A stretch of DNA of 64,000 nucleotides, from NCBI RefSeq assembly GCF_016863395.1, contig NZ_BOOU01000036.1:183073-247072 (forward strand), read 5' to 3'. Below, one piece after another: positions 32,961 through 41,426 of this stretch (its first letter is position 1; every line of letters starts with the position of its first letter). The notes under the pieces were generated by a model. The model saw only the letters and a program-made list of their open reading frames with translations, ran no database searches and was not told the DNA's origin. The translations under genes were made by a program, and so were the position numbers. This DNA is from Sphaerisporangium rufum (GTDB lineage Bacteria > Actinomycetota > Actinomycetes > Streptosporangiales > Streptosporangiaceae).

Positions 32961-33526
32961 CCTGGCGCAAGAACCTGTGGTACGGCCTGGCCCTGCTGAT
33001 ACTGCTGCCGGTCGCGATCGGCGCGCGGGTGCTGCCCTGGCGGGAAAGGTACGAGAACCTGACCGGCAAGGGCGGGCGGGAGGCGGTGGCCGCGCCGGGC
33101 CGCACCGCCACCCTGAACGGCCTGGAATGGCGGCTGGAGGGCGTCACCGAGGGCCGGGTGCAGGAGAAGTTCGCCCGCCCGCTGCCGCCGCGCACCCGGG
33201 TCGCCGTCGTGGTGACCTCGGTCCGCCCGCTGACCGCCGCGGCGAGCCGCTGGTTCGCCCAGGACGGCGGCGCGCAGTGCAAGTTCGCCGTGGTGGACCG
33301 GGCCGGCCGCCGCTGGGAGCCGTCGTTCCGCAGCGACCTGGCCCCGAAGACGGACCATGCCGCCTCCTGCTTCCGGCTCGACGCCGAGTACAAGCTCCAG
33401 CCGGTGCCGGTGGGCCAGAAGCTCACCATCCAGAACGCCTACGTGGTGCCGGCCGACGCCTTCCCCACCCTGCGGGTCGAGGTGCGGCTCCGGCCGGACC
33501 CCGGCACCGTCCGCCTGCTGCGCTGA
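32957..33526 (+). CDS. Membrane-anchored extracytoplasmic protein 3 of the triad
   Basis: 189 aa: N-terminal helix ('LWYGLALLILLPVAIGARV') and an exported domain with two Cys likely to form a disulfide ('GAQCKFAVVD' and 'HAASCFRLDAEY'). The same overall plan as the two genes before it ('TATLNGLEWRLEGVTEGRV', 'TRVAVVVTSVRPLTAAASRW'). GTG 32957 overlaps the stop of gene 2. It ends 18 bases from the convergent polytopic membrane-protein gene. Confidence 0.68.
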   Translation: MTWRKNLWYGLALLILLPVAIGARVLPWRERYENLTGKGGREAVAAPGRTATLNGLEWRLEGVTEGRVQEKFARPLPPRTRVAVVVTSVRPLTAAASRWFAQDGGAQCKFAVVDRAGRRWEPSFRSDLAPKTDHAASCFRLDAEYKLQPVPVGQKLTIQNAYVVPADAFPTLRVEVRLRPDPGTVRLLR

Positions 33527-33544
33527 CCGGACCGGCCGGGCCGA

Positions 33545-34834
33545 TCAGCCGGCCGGGGCCGGCGGCGCGGCGGGCGTCGCGGTGGACGGCGCGGCGGCGG
33601 GTGCGATCGGGGCCGGCCCGCGCGCGGCGGCGCGGCCGGCGCCCCGGCGCAGCGCGAGGTCGAACGCCACCGCCAGCAGGCTGACCCGCAGCACCTCGTG
33701 CAGCAGGTCCACCGGGAAGGTGACCGCGCCCTCCCACATCTGCCACCACAGGATCTCGTGCGGCCCGACCAGCCGGGCCAGGCCGATGAACGCCACCGAC
33801 GCCAGCGCCTCCAGCGCCGCGTACACCAGGCAGAACGTCAGGTAGAACAGCCCGCCGCCGCGCAGCACGAGCCGGAGGCCGTTCGCCAGCGGCACGTACT
33901 TGTCCCGGAAGCCCCGGGAGAAGAACTCGGCCGCCGTCCGCACCGGCCCGGGCAGCCGGAGCCACAGCCCCGACACCCGCGCCTCGGCCCGGGTGCCCCG
34001 CAGCAGCGCCGCCTCGTCGGTGACGAAGGAGGTGTAGACGATGGCCGCCATCGCCAGCCACACCAGCGGCATGATCAGCCCGTCCTTGATGTCGGGGAAG
34101 TAGGGGGACAGCACCTCCAGCCCCTGCTTCACCTCGCGCACCAGGGGCAGCCGGTCGGCCAGCCCCATCGCGTCCGCCCAGACCACCCGCGAGGTCAACC
34201 ACTCGACGGCGTCGCCGATCCACTGGCCCAGCGAGATGATGCCGAAGAACATCCACATGCATTCGAAGGCGCTGTTGGCCACCCCGAAGGGCCGCCGGCC
34301 GGTCGCCGCGTACAGCCGCTCGCACGCCACCTTGACCAGGAAGATCAGGAAGGTGATCACCACGAGTAGCACGTTGACGTTGAACAGGTTGAGCAGCACG
34401 TCGATCGATTCCAGATTGATCTGCGGGTGCAGCTCGTTGGACAGCAGCTGGAACTCCTGCAGGTCCTTCCGGAACAGGTTCCACGCGCTGTAGAAGACCA
34501 GGAACGGCAGCAGGGTGTGCGCGACGGCGTCGAGCAGCCCGCGCTCGCGCTCGTCCGGCGACCGGGCCTCCACCCGGCGGTCACCGAGCGCGCGGCCCGC
34601 GGTGTTCAGCATCGCGATATAGGCGGCGAGGGTGATCAGCAGGCCCAGGCTGAGCACGCCGAAGCCCAGGTAGGCGTGCCAGCCCTCCGGGCGGGCCAGG
34701 AAGACCGCGGCCAGCATGACGCCCTGGTGGGCGACCGCGCCGAGCGTGTAGAAGAAGGCGAGCGGCAGGAACAGGCGCCCGGCCAGCCGCACGGTGTCGA
34801 ACGGCAGGCGGATCGGGGAGAGGGAACCGTCCAT
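33545..34834 (-). CDS. Polytopic membrane protein of unknown function
   Basis: 429 aa with about eight hydrophobic segments ('LAFFYTLGAVAHQGVMLAAV', 'VLLVVITFLIFLVKVACERL', 'CMWMFFGIISLGQWIGDAVE', 'FYLTFCLVYAALEALASVAF') and a cytosolic Pro/Ala tail. I do not recognise a family. It has no transporter or enzyme signature visible to me. ATG 34834 lacks a ribosome site, while TAGCAT lies 9 bases upstream. It is convergent with the triad and divergent from the Nudix-NYN gene. Confidence 0.7.
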   Translation of the reverse strand: MDGSLSPIRLPFDTVRLAGRLFLPLAFFYTLGAVAHQGVMLAAVFLARPEGWHAYLGFGVLSLGLLITLAAYIAMLNTAGRALGDRRVEARSPDERERGLLDAVAHTLLPFLVFYSAWNLFRKDLQEFQLLSNELHPQINLESIDVLLNLFNVNVLLVVITFLIFLVKVACERLYAATGRRPFGVANSAFECMWMFFGIISLGQWIGDAVEWLTSRVVWADAMGLADRLPLVREVKQGLEVLSPYFPDIKDGLIMPLVWLAMAAIVYTSFVTDEAALLRGTRAEARVSGLWLRLPGPVRTAAEFFSRGFRDKYVPLANGLRLVLRGGGLFYLTFCLVYAALEALASVAFIGLARLVGPHEILWWQMWEGAVTFPVDLLHEVLRVSLLAVAFDLALRRGAGRAAARGPAPIAPAAAPSTATPAAPPAPAG

Positions 34835-34894
34835 CGGTCGTCGATGCTAGCGACACCGAACCGGTCACCGGGGCGTTTACGGCAGGATGGAGAC

Positions 34895-35812
34895 ATGACG
34901 CTGGGGGACGGCGACGGCTGGGCGATCTGCCGGCGCGGGCACCGCCACTGGGGCCGGCACGGGGCCTCGGGGCTGCTCGCCGTGCACTACGACACCGGCG
35001 GCGTCGCGCACGTCCTGATGCAGAAGCGGGCCGAGTGGAGCCACCACGGCGGCACCTGGGGCCTGCCCGGCGGCGCGCTGGACAGCCACGAGGACGCGGT
35101 GACCGGGGCGCTGCGCGAGGCGCGGGAGGAGGCCGCGCTCGGCGGGGACGGGCTGCGGGTGATCGGCGTGCACACCGACGACCACGGAGACTGGTCGTTC
35201 CAGACGGTGATCGCCGAGGCGGCGTCCCTGCTCCCGGCCGTGCCGGCCAACGCCGAGAGCATCGAGCTGCGCTGGCTGCCCGCCGACGAGATCGGCGGCG
35301 AGATCGGCGGCGGCCTGCATCCCGGCTTCGCCGAGTCCTGGCCGCGCATCCGGCCGGCCCTGCCGCCGGCCACCCTGGTGCTGGACGCGGCCAACATCGT
35401 CGGCGCGCGGGCCGAGCACGGCTGGTGGCGCGACCGGGCGGGCGCCGCGGCCCGGCTGCTCGCCGGCGTGACCGAGCTCGCCGCCGCCGGGCTGCGCCCG
35501 CCGACCGGGCTGCCGGCGCCGGACCGGTGGCACCCGCGGATCGTGATGGTCGTCGAGGGCGCCGCGCGCGGCGTCCGCGCCGCAGGCCCGGTGGCCGGCC
35601 CGGTGACCGTCGTGGACGCGCCGGGCAGCGGCGACGACGCGATCGTCGCGGCCGTGCGCGAGATCCGCGCGCTGCGCCCCTTCGAGCGGGTGGTGGTCGT
35701 AACCGCCGACCGCGAGCTGCGCCGCCGGGTCGGCGAGGCGGGCGCGGAGGTGATCGGCCCCGGCTGGCTGATCGGCCGGCTTCCGGCCCGGACGCCCGGC
35801 CCGGGACGCTGA
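34895..35812 (+). CDS. Fusion of a Nudix hydrolase with a NYN/PIN-like nuclease domain
   Basis: 305 aa. The N-terminal domain has a full Nudix box, 'GGALDSHEDAVTGALREARE' followed by E-A-A-L. After about residue 160 comes a second domain, starting 'ATLVLDAANIVGARAEHGWW' and ending 'VVVVTADRELRRRVGEAGAE', the acidic pattern of NYN/PIN RNases (Asp in 'LDAANIVG', Asp in 'TADREL'). The fusion suggests joint nucleotide clean-up and RNA cleavage or decapping-like turnover, which is inference. ATG 34895 has GGAG 3 to 4 bases upstream. No operon partner is present. Confidence 0.85.
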   Translation: MTLGDGDGWAICRRGHRHWGRHGASGLLAVHYDTGGVAHVLMQKRAEWSHHGGTWGLPGGALDSHEDAVTGALREAREEAALGGDGLRVIGVHTDDHGDWSFQTVIAEAASLLPAVPANAESIELRWLPADEIGGEIGGGLHPGFAESWPRIRPALPPATLVLDAANIVGARAEHGWWRDRAGAAARLLAGVTELAAAGLRPPTGLPAPDRWHPRIVMVVEGAARGVRAAGPVAGPVTVVDAPGSGDDAIVAAVREIRALRPFERVVVVTADRELRRRVGEAGAEVIGPGWLIGRLPARTPGPGR

Positions 35813-36169
35813 CCGGCCGACCCGCGTCCACGCCGGTGGTCGTGGCCCGCCGCGCCCGTGGACGGGCCCGAGGTCACCGCGCCGCCCGTTCCGGCGCGTC
35901 CCGACGGGAGTGGACGCCGGAGCCGGGCGGACCGGTCCGGGGCCACCGGGCCGCCTGGGGCTCCAGCGTGTCCCGATGGGAGTGGACGTCAGAGCCCGGC
36001 GGACCGGTCCGCGGCCGCCGACCGGCGCGCTGCGGCCGATCTGACACCTTTTCCGGGCTGAAGTGAACCTCCAAGCTTCGGTAGCCGAATCCGGTAGCGT
36101 CGGGCGAACGATCGCCCGCTCCCCGGATGCCCGCCCCGCCCTCGATACGGAGATCGTCCAGAATCCTTG
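35813..36169. other. Intergenic region with imperfect tandem repeat
   Basis: 357 bases without a supported gene. Two copies of about 55 bp, from 35896 and 35966, share GGGAGTGGACG and CGGCGGACCGGTCCG-type blocks with few changes. The 3' end (36055-36110) is less GC-rich and may be the promoter of the permease gene. Confidence 0.5.
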
Positions 36170-37198
36170 ATGAACGACCGAACAGCGCGATACCCCGCTC
36201 TCGAACCGGACGATCCGGTCCCCCCGCCGACGTGGGGCAGGCGAGCGCCGGAGGCCCAGGTACTGCCCTGGGTCTTCGTCGCCCTGGTCGGATTCCTACT
36301 GGTGGGCAAGGTGCTGCTCACCCCGCGCCTCGCCGCGCCCGCGCTGCGCACCTGGGCGACCATCTTCGACGCGGTGTGCCTGCAGGCCCTGCCCTTCCTC
36401 GTCCTCGGCGTGACGCTGTCCGCCGCGATCACGACCTTCGTGCCGCCGTCGCTGTGGAACCGGTTGCTGCCGCGCCGGCCGTACGCCGCCGTGCCGGTCG
36501 CCGGCGCCGCCGGGGCGGTGCTGCCGGGCTGCGAGTGCGCGTCGGTCCCGGTCGCCTCCGGGCTGATGGCGCGCGGGGTCACCCCGGCAGCCGCCCTCGC
36601 CTTCCTGCTGGCCTCCCCGGCGATCAACCCCGTCGTCCTGGTCTCCACCGCCGTGGCGTTCCCCGGGCAGCCGATGATGGTCGTCGCCCGCCTGGTCGCC
36701 TCGCTGGCCGTCGCGGTGCTGACCTGCTGGATCTGGGAGCGGCTCGGCCGGCCCGGCCTGCCCCGGACGCCGGCCCGGGTGCCGCCGCCCGCGGGGCCGC
36801 GGCTGCCGGTGTTCCTGGCGGCCATGCGGCATGATCTGCTGCACGCGGGCGGCTTCCTCGTGGTCGGCGCCATGGCCGCCGCCACGCTCAACGTCGTGGT
36901 CCCCCGGTCCTGGATCTCGGCCGCGGCCGGCGTGCCCTGGGTCTCGGTGCTGGTCCTGGCGCTGCTGGCCGTCCTGCTGTGCCTGTGCTCCGAGGCGGAC
37001 GCCTTCGTGGCCGCCTCGCTGACGGCGTTCTCGCCCACCGCCCGGCTGGCCTTCCTGGTCGTCGGGCCGATGGTGGACCTGAAGCTGATCGCCCTGCAGG
37101 CGGGCACCTTCGGCCGGGCGTTCACCGTACGCTTCGTGCCGCTGACGTTCGCGCTGGCCGTCGGAGTCAGCGCCGCGGTAGGAGCGGTGATGCTGTGA
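36170..37198 (+). CDS. Permease of the DUF318/UPF0718 (YcgQ-like) family
   Basis: 342 aa, eight to nine membrane helices. The family hallmark 'LPGCECASVPVASGLMARG' carries paired Cys, followed by 'LLASPAINPVVLVSTAVAF'; a second half repeats the layout ('LCLCSEADAFVAASLTAF'). Such permeases occur beside a TIGR03943/YcgR-like partner, as here, where the next start overlaps this stop. In several bacteria the pair responds to zinc limitation. ATG 36170 is used; TTG three bases earlier is an alternative. No Zur box was recognised upstream. Confidence 0.9.
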   Translation: MNDRTARYPALEPDDPVPPPTWGRRAPEAQVLPWVFVALVGFLLVGKVLLTPRLAAPALRTWATIFDAVCLQALPFLVLGVTLSAAITTFVPPSLWNRLLPRRPYAAVPVAGAAGAVLPGCECASVPVASGLMARGVTPAAALAFLLASPAINPVVLVSTAVAFPGQPMMVVARLVASLAVAVLTCWIWERLGRPGLPRTPARVPPPAGPRLPVFLAAMRHDLLHAGGFLVVGAMAAATLNVVVPRSWISAAAGVPWVSVLVLALLAVLLCLCSEADAFVAASLTAFSPTARLAFLVVGPMVDLKLIALQAGTFGRAFTVRFVPLTFALAVGVSAAVGAVML

Positions 37199-38001
37199 AC
37201 CGGCTGGCCCAGAACCTGGTGCTCACGCTGCTCGGCGGTGCGGTGGTGCACACCTCCGCGCTGTCGGACGCCTACCTCAACTACGTCAAGCCGGGTTTCC
37301 GGCCGATGCTGGTGGCGGCGGGCGTGGTGATCCTGCTGCTCGGCGTGCTCGGCATGGTCCAGGAGTGGCGCCGCCCGTACGCCGGCGACGCCGGACGGCC
37401 GGGCGGCCACCGGGACCGCCGTCACGGTGACCAGGGTGCCGGGGACGCCGGCGTCGGGGACCACGACGCCGGGGACCACGACGGCTCCGGCGGGCACCGC
37501 CATGGCCGAGGTCCCGCGGTGGCGTGGCTGCTGTGCCTGCCGGTGGTGACCGTGTTCCTCATCACGCCGCCGCCGCTCGGGTCGTACGCGGCCGGCCGGG
37601 TGACCGGGCCGCCGCCCCGGCCGGCGGCCGAACCGTACCGCGCGCTGCCGGCCGGCCGGGACAGCACCATGGCGATCGGCGAGTTCATCGGCCGGGCCTG
37701 GACCGACCGCGGCCGCTCGCTGGCCGGCCGGCGGGTGGTGCTCACCGGCTTCGCCATGCCCGCCGGACGCGGCGGCCGGTGGTATCTGACCCGGATGCAG
37801 CTGCGCTGCTGCGCCGCCGACGCGTTCCCGCTGAAGGTGGCCGTGCGCGGCGTGCCCGCGCCGCGCGAGGACACCTGGGTGCGGGTCACCGGCACCTGGG
37901 TGGCCACCCCCTACGAGGAACTGCCGAAGGGCACCGTGGCGCCCGAGCTGGCCGCCACCGCGATCACCCGGGTCCCCCGGCCGGCCGAGCCGTACGAGTG
38001 A
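37195..38001 (+). CDS. TIGR03943-family (YcgR-like) membrane protein with His/Asp-rich loop
   Basis: 268 aa: two N-terminal helices, a loop extremely rich in His, Asp and Gly ('GHRDRRHGDQGAGDAGVGDH' then more of the same), another helix and a soluble C-terminal domain ('VVLTGFAMPAGRGGRWYLTR', 'VRVTGTWVATPYEELPKG') ending the family. The loop could bind metal ions. GTG 37195 overlaps the permease stop. The pair is a likely metal-linked transport or metallo-assembly unit of the envelope; the substrate is not established. Confidence 0.88.
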   Translation: MNRLAQNLVLTLLGGAVVHTSALSDAYLNYVKPGFRPMLVAAGVVILLLGVLGMVQEWRRPYAGDAGRPGGHRDRRHGDQGAGDAGVGDHDAGDHDGSGGHRHGRGPAVAWLLCLPVVTVFLITPPPLGSYAAGRVTGPPPRPAAEPYRALPAGRDSTMAIGEFIGRAWTDRGRSLAGRRVVLTGFAMPAGRGGRWYLTRMQLRCCAADAFPLKVAVRGVPAPREDTWVRVTGTWVATPYEELPKGTVAPELAATAITRVPRPAEPYE

Positions 38002-38145
38002 CCCGCCCGCCGGCGACCGGCCGCTCCCGCCCCGCGTCGCGCCGCGGGCCGCCGCACTCCGGACCGGAGCCCCGCGGACCGGCGGGTTGATCATCGTCAC
38101 CGGGGCGCGCCGCCTCCCGGCCCCCGCTATCGTTGGTGTCGCACG

Positions 38146-38232
38146 GGAGGGTTCGCATAGTGGACGAGTGCAGCCGCCTTGAAAGCGGCCAGGTCGGCGA
38201 CGGCCTCGTGGGTTCGAATCCCACACCCTCCG
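38146..38232 (+). tRNA. tRNA-Ser, anticodon TGA
   Basis: 87-nt class II tRNA: acceptor GGAGGGT/ACCCTCC with discriminator G, D arm GCAT/GTGC, anticodon arm GCCGC-CTTGAAA-GCGGC (UGA), long variable arm, and T arm GTGGG-TTCGAAT-CCCAC. No CCA encoded. Confidence 0.96.
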
Positions 38233-38251
38233 CCCAGCCGGCGGCCCGCGC

Positions 38252-41200
38252 TCAGACCGGGCCGCCGCCGAATCCGTCGCCCACCGAGGCGGCCAGCAGC
38301 AGGTAGGCCTCCCGGGTGGCCGGCTGCAGCCGGTCCAGGTCGACCTCGGCGCCCTCCTCCAGGTGCGGGTCGTACGGCACCCTGATCACCGCCCGGCAGC
38401 GGGCCGCGAAGTGCGCCTCCAGCTTGTCCAGGTCGACCTTCGACTTCGACCGCGGGCGCACGCTGCACAGCACCACCGTGGCGGCCTTCACCAGGTCGGC
38501 GTAGTGATGCGCCTCCAGCCAGTCCAGCGTCGCAGAGGCGGCCCGGGCGCCGTCGATCGACGGCGAGCTGACCAGCACCAGCTGGTCGGCCAGCCCGAGA
38601 ACGCCGGACATCGCCGAGTGCAGCAGGCCGGTGCCGCAGTCGGTGATGGCGATCGAGTAGAAGTTCTCCAGCGCCTGCGCCACCGCCTGGTAGTCGGCGG
38701 CGCTGAACGCCTCCGACACCAGCGGGTCATGGTCGGAGGCGAGGATCTCCAGCCGGGACGGCGCCTGCGAGGTGAACGCCCGGATGTCGACGTACCGCTT
38801 GATCTGCGCCCGCTCGTTCAGCAGGTCGCGCACCGTCGCCGCGGTCTCCAGCTCGACCTTGTCCGACAGGGTGCCCCGGTCGGGGTTGGCGTCCACCGCG
38901 ATCACCCGGTCGCCCCGGATGGACGCCAGCGTGGAGCCCAGGCCCACCGTGGTGGTGGTCTTGCCGACCCCGCCCTTCAGGCTCAGCACCGCGACCCGGT
39001 GATGGCCGGTCGCGACCGGCGTGCGGGCCCGGGTGACCAGCTCGCGGCGGCGGCGCACCTCGGGGGACTCCCCAGGCTTGATCAGCCCGGCGGAGGCACG
39101 GAAGACGAGCTTGCGCCAGCCGGTCGCCGAGGTGTCGCGCCGGCCGCGCAGCAGCAAGGCCGGGTCCAGGCTGTCGGCGGTGGGCCGCACCGCGACCCCT
39201 GGCCCGCCGGCCGGCCTGGCGCCCGCCGGTCGGGACGGATCGCCGGACGGCGCGCCGAAGGGCGGCTCCGGACGCATCGGCTGGCGGCGGCGCGGGCGGT
39301 ACGGCTCGCGCTCCTCGGCGCCCGGCTCGGCCGCGGGCGCGGCGCCATCGGCGGCATGCTCGGCGGGCCGCCGCTCGGCAGGCGGCGGCGGGGTCGCCCA
39401 GACGTCCGCGGCCGGCTCGGACCGCCCGGCCGCCGGCTGCCCGGACTCGGACTCGCCCGGCTCGGACCGCCCAGGAGTGGCCTGACCGGCTGCGGACTGA
39501 CCGGACGCGGACTGACCGGACGCGGACTGGCCGGACGCGGAGTGTTCGGGCGGGGACTGGCCGGACCACCCGGCGGCGGGCGCGCCGAAGGCGGGAGGCT
39601 CGGCCGTGGACCGCCCGGGAGCGGGCCACTCGAAGGAGGACCGCTGCTCGGTGGACGGGCGCTCGGTGGACGGGCGGTCGGTCGAGGACCGCTCGGCCGA
39701 AGGCCGTTCGGTGGCGGACCGCTCAGCGGAAGGCCGCTCGGTCGAGGGCCACTCGAAGGAGGGGCGCACGAATGGGGGGCGCTCGGTGGCGGCCGGCCCG
39801 GCCGCCTCGGCGGGCGCCTCCGGACGGGTCACCGGCCCGGTGGGAGGCCCAGTGGCAGGCCCGGCGGCGGCCGGCCGGTCGTCCGTCCCGGTGCCCGGCC
39901 AGGCGGCCTCCCTGGCCGCCTCCCCGGCGGGCGGTTCGGGCGGCGCGTGCTCGCCACGTGGTACGACGAGGTCATCGGTGTTCAGGCCGGAGCCGAACGC
40001 GTCGAAGCGGGGCCGCTCGCCGCCGGCGGCCGGGTCGGACTCCGGCCGCCCGCCGAACGGGGTGGACGGCACGGACGGGATCGACGGCGCGGAGGGGTGA
40101 GACGGGGGGCCGGGCGGCGCGGCGGACCGGCCCTTGCCGCGCAGCGCGCTGAAGTCGAAGCTGTCGGTGTCCTCCCCCACCCGCCGGTCGTCCCCGCCGG
40201 CCGGCGGGCGGGCGGCGAGCCCGGTGCCGGGCCGCTCCCCGAAGGCACGCGGTGCGTCCGGCGGGCCGCCGAACGCACCGGACGCGCCGAAGGGGCCGGA
40301 CGAGCCGGTGGTGCCGGCCCCGGTGGACGTCTCGCCGCCCGGTGGAACACGTTCACCGCCGAACGCACCGCCGCCGGTCGCGCCCGCGCCGTCGTGCCCG
40401 GTGGCCGTCCCGGACGGGGGGATGCGCTCCCCGCCGAACGCACCGAGCGCGCCGGTGCCGGCCGGCCCGCGCCGGCCGGGGTCGGTGACCGCCTCACCGC
40501 TCGGGGACGCCTGCTCGCCGAAGGCCCCGGCCGGGCGCTCGCCCGGGGCGCCACCGGCTCCGCCCGGCCGTTCGCCGAACGCGCCCGTCCCGTCGCCGAA
40601 CGAACCCGGCCGCTCGCCGAACGCGCCCGAACCCGCGGTCCGGGACGACTCGTCCAGCGCGGGCGGCGGCGCGCCGAAGGCTCCGCCGGCGGCCGCGGCG
40701 GGCTGCCCGAAGGCGCCGTTCCCGGTGGACCCCCGGCGCTCGCCGAAGGCGTCCCCCGCCGGCCCCTGACGCTCGCCGAAGGCGCCACCGGCCGGCCCGG
40801 AACGTTCCGGCGCGGCCGGCCCGGCGGGCGGCGTGGCGCGGGACGGCGGCTCGGACGGCGCAGTGGCCGGCGCGTTGGACGGCGCGGTGGACGGTGCCGA
40901 GAACGCGCCGCCCTCCGTCCCGCGCTCGGCGGTCCTCGCCCAGTTCTCCAATCGGCGGGCCAGCTCCGGATCGACCTCCACCGTGACCGCGGAGCCCGGC
41001 GGCGGGGACGGCGGGGACGGCGCGGGCGGGTGCGGCGGGACGGCGGCGGTGGCCGCTTCTGCCCCGGCCGGGTCGCCGGGGCGCCCGCCGTTCGCCGGGT
41101 CGCCCGCGGCGCGGAACATCGGGGTGCCCGGGGCGGGCTGCTCGTCGGGCACCATGCCCCAGGGGTCCTTGGGGTACGGGGAGGCGGCGGTGCTCTCGCC

Positions 41201-41311
41201 GGGGACACCCGTCAGCGGGCCCGAGGGCTCCTCGCTGCTCTCCTTGATCGCGTCGAGCCAGGCGAGCTGCTCTTCCAGGGAATGGGGATCCTCACGATCG
41301 TGTCTTGCCAC
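38252..41311 (-). CDS. ParA/MinD-like ATPase with very long disordered N-terminus (EspI-like)
   Basis: 1019 aa. Residues 1 to about 700 are low-complexity Pro/Gly/Ala/Ser/Glu with internal repeats (many 'GAFGERP'-like units, 'GQSASGQSASGQSAAGQ', 'TERPSAERSATERPS'). The last 270 residues form a ParA/MinD-type P-loop ATPase: deviant Walker A 'LSLKGGVGKTTTTVGLGS', 'VIAVDANPDRGTLSDKV' and 'YSIAITDCGTGLLHSAMSG'. This layout recalls EspI and SCO5717-like proteins tied to type VII secretion or polar cell organisation. No ESX genes are near. GTG 41311 begins an acidic helix (LEEQLAWLDAIKE). It ends 19 bases from tRNA-Ser. Confidence 0.85.
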   Translation of the reverse strand: MARHDREDPHSLEEQLAWLDAIKESSEEPSGPLTGVPGESTAASPYPKDPWGMVPDEQPAPGTPMFRAAGDPANGGRPGDPAGAEAATAAVPPHPPAPSPPSPPPGSAVTVEVDPELARRLENWARTAERGTEGGAFSAPSTAPSNAPATAPSEPPSRATPPAGPAAPERSGPAGGAFGERQGPAGDAFGERRGSTGNGAFGQPAAAAGGAFGAPPPALDESSRTAGSGAFGERPGSFGDGTGAFGERPGGAGGAPGERPAGAFGEQASPSGEAVTDPGRRGPAGTGALGAFGGERIPPSGTATGHDGAGATGGGAFGGERVPPGGETSTGAGTTGSSGPFGASGAFGGPPDAPRAFGERPGTGLAARPPAGGDDRRVGEDTDSFDFSALRGKGRSAAPPGPPSHPSAPSIPSVPSTPFGGRPESDPAAGGERPRFDAFGSGLNTDDLVVPRGEHAPPEPPAGEAAREAAWPGTGTDDRPAAAGPATGPPTGPVTRPEAPAEAAGPAATERPPFVRPSFEWPSTERPSAERSATERPSAERSSTDRPSTERPSTEQRSSFEWPAPGRSTAEPPAFGAPAAGWSGQSPPEHSASGQSASGQSASGQSAAGQATPGRSEPGESESGQPAAGRSEPAADVWATPPPPAERRPAEHAADGAAPAAEPGAEEREPYRPRRRQPMRPEPPFGAPSGDPSRPAGARPAGGPGVAVRPTADSLDPALLLRGRRDTSATGWRKLVFRASAGLIKPGESPEVRRRRELVTRARTPVATGHHRVAVLSLKGGVGKTTTTVGLGSTLASIRGDRVIAVDANPDRGTLSDKVELETAATVRDLLNERAQIKRYVDIRAFTSQAPSRLEILASDHDPLVSEAFSAADYQAVAQALENFYSIAITDCGTGLLHSAMSGVLGLADQLVLVSSPSIDGARAASATLDWLEAHHYADLVKAATVVLCSVRPRSKSKVDLDKLEAHFAARCRAVIRVPYDPHLEEGAEVDLDRLQPATREAYLLLAASVGDGFGGGPV

Positions 41312-41426
41312 CGGGGTTCCCCCTTGGGACTGGGCTAAAGGGGCAGCAAACAGATTGCAGATTACCGCCCGCTATCACGACGAACGGGGTCAACCGCCGA
41401 CTTGGCTACCCGGATAGTTTGGGCAC

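Noticed and set aside
35896..36025. CRISPR-like short repeats
   Set aside because: Only two imperfect copies, not evenly spaced units with unique spacers; no cas genes in the window.
38363..41338. 991-aa open frame antisense to the ParA-like gene
   Set aside because: Arises from third-position GC bias over repeats; the ATPase motifs lie on the minus strand.
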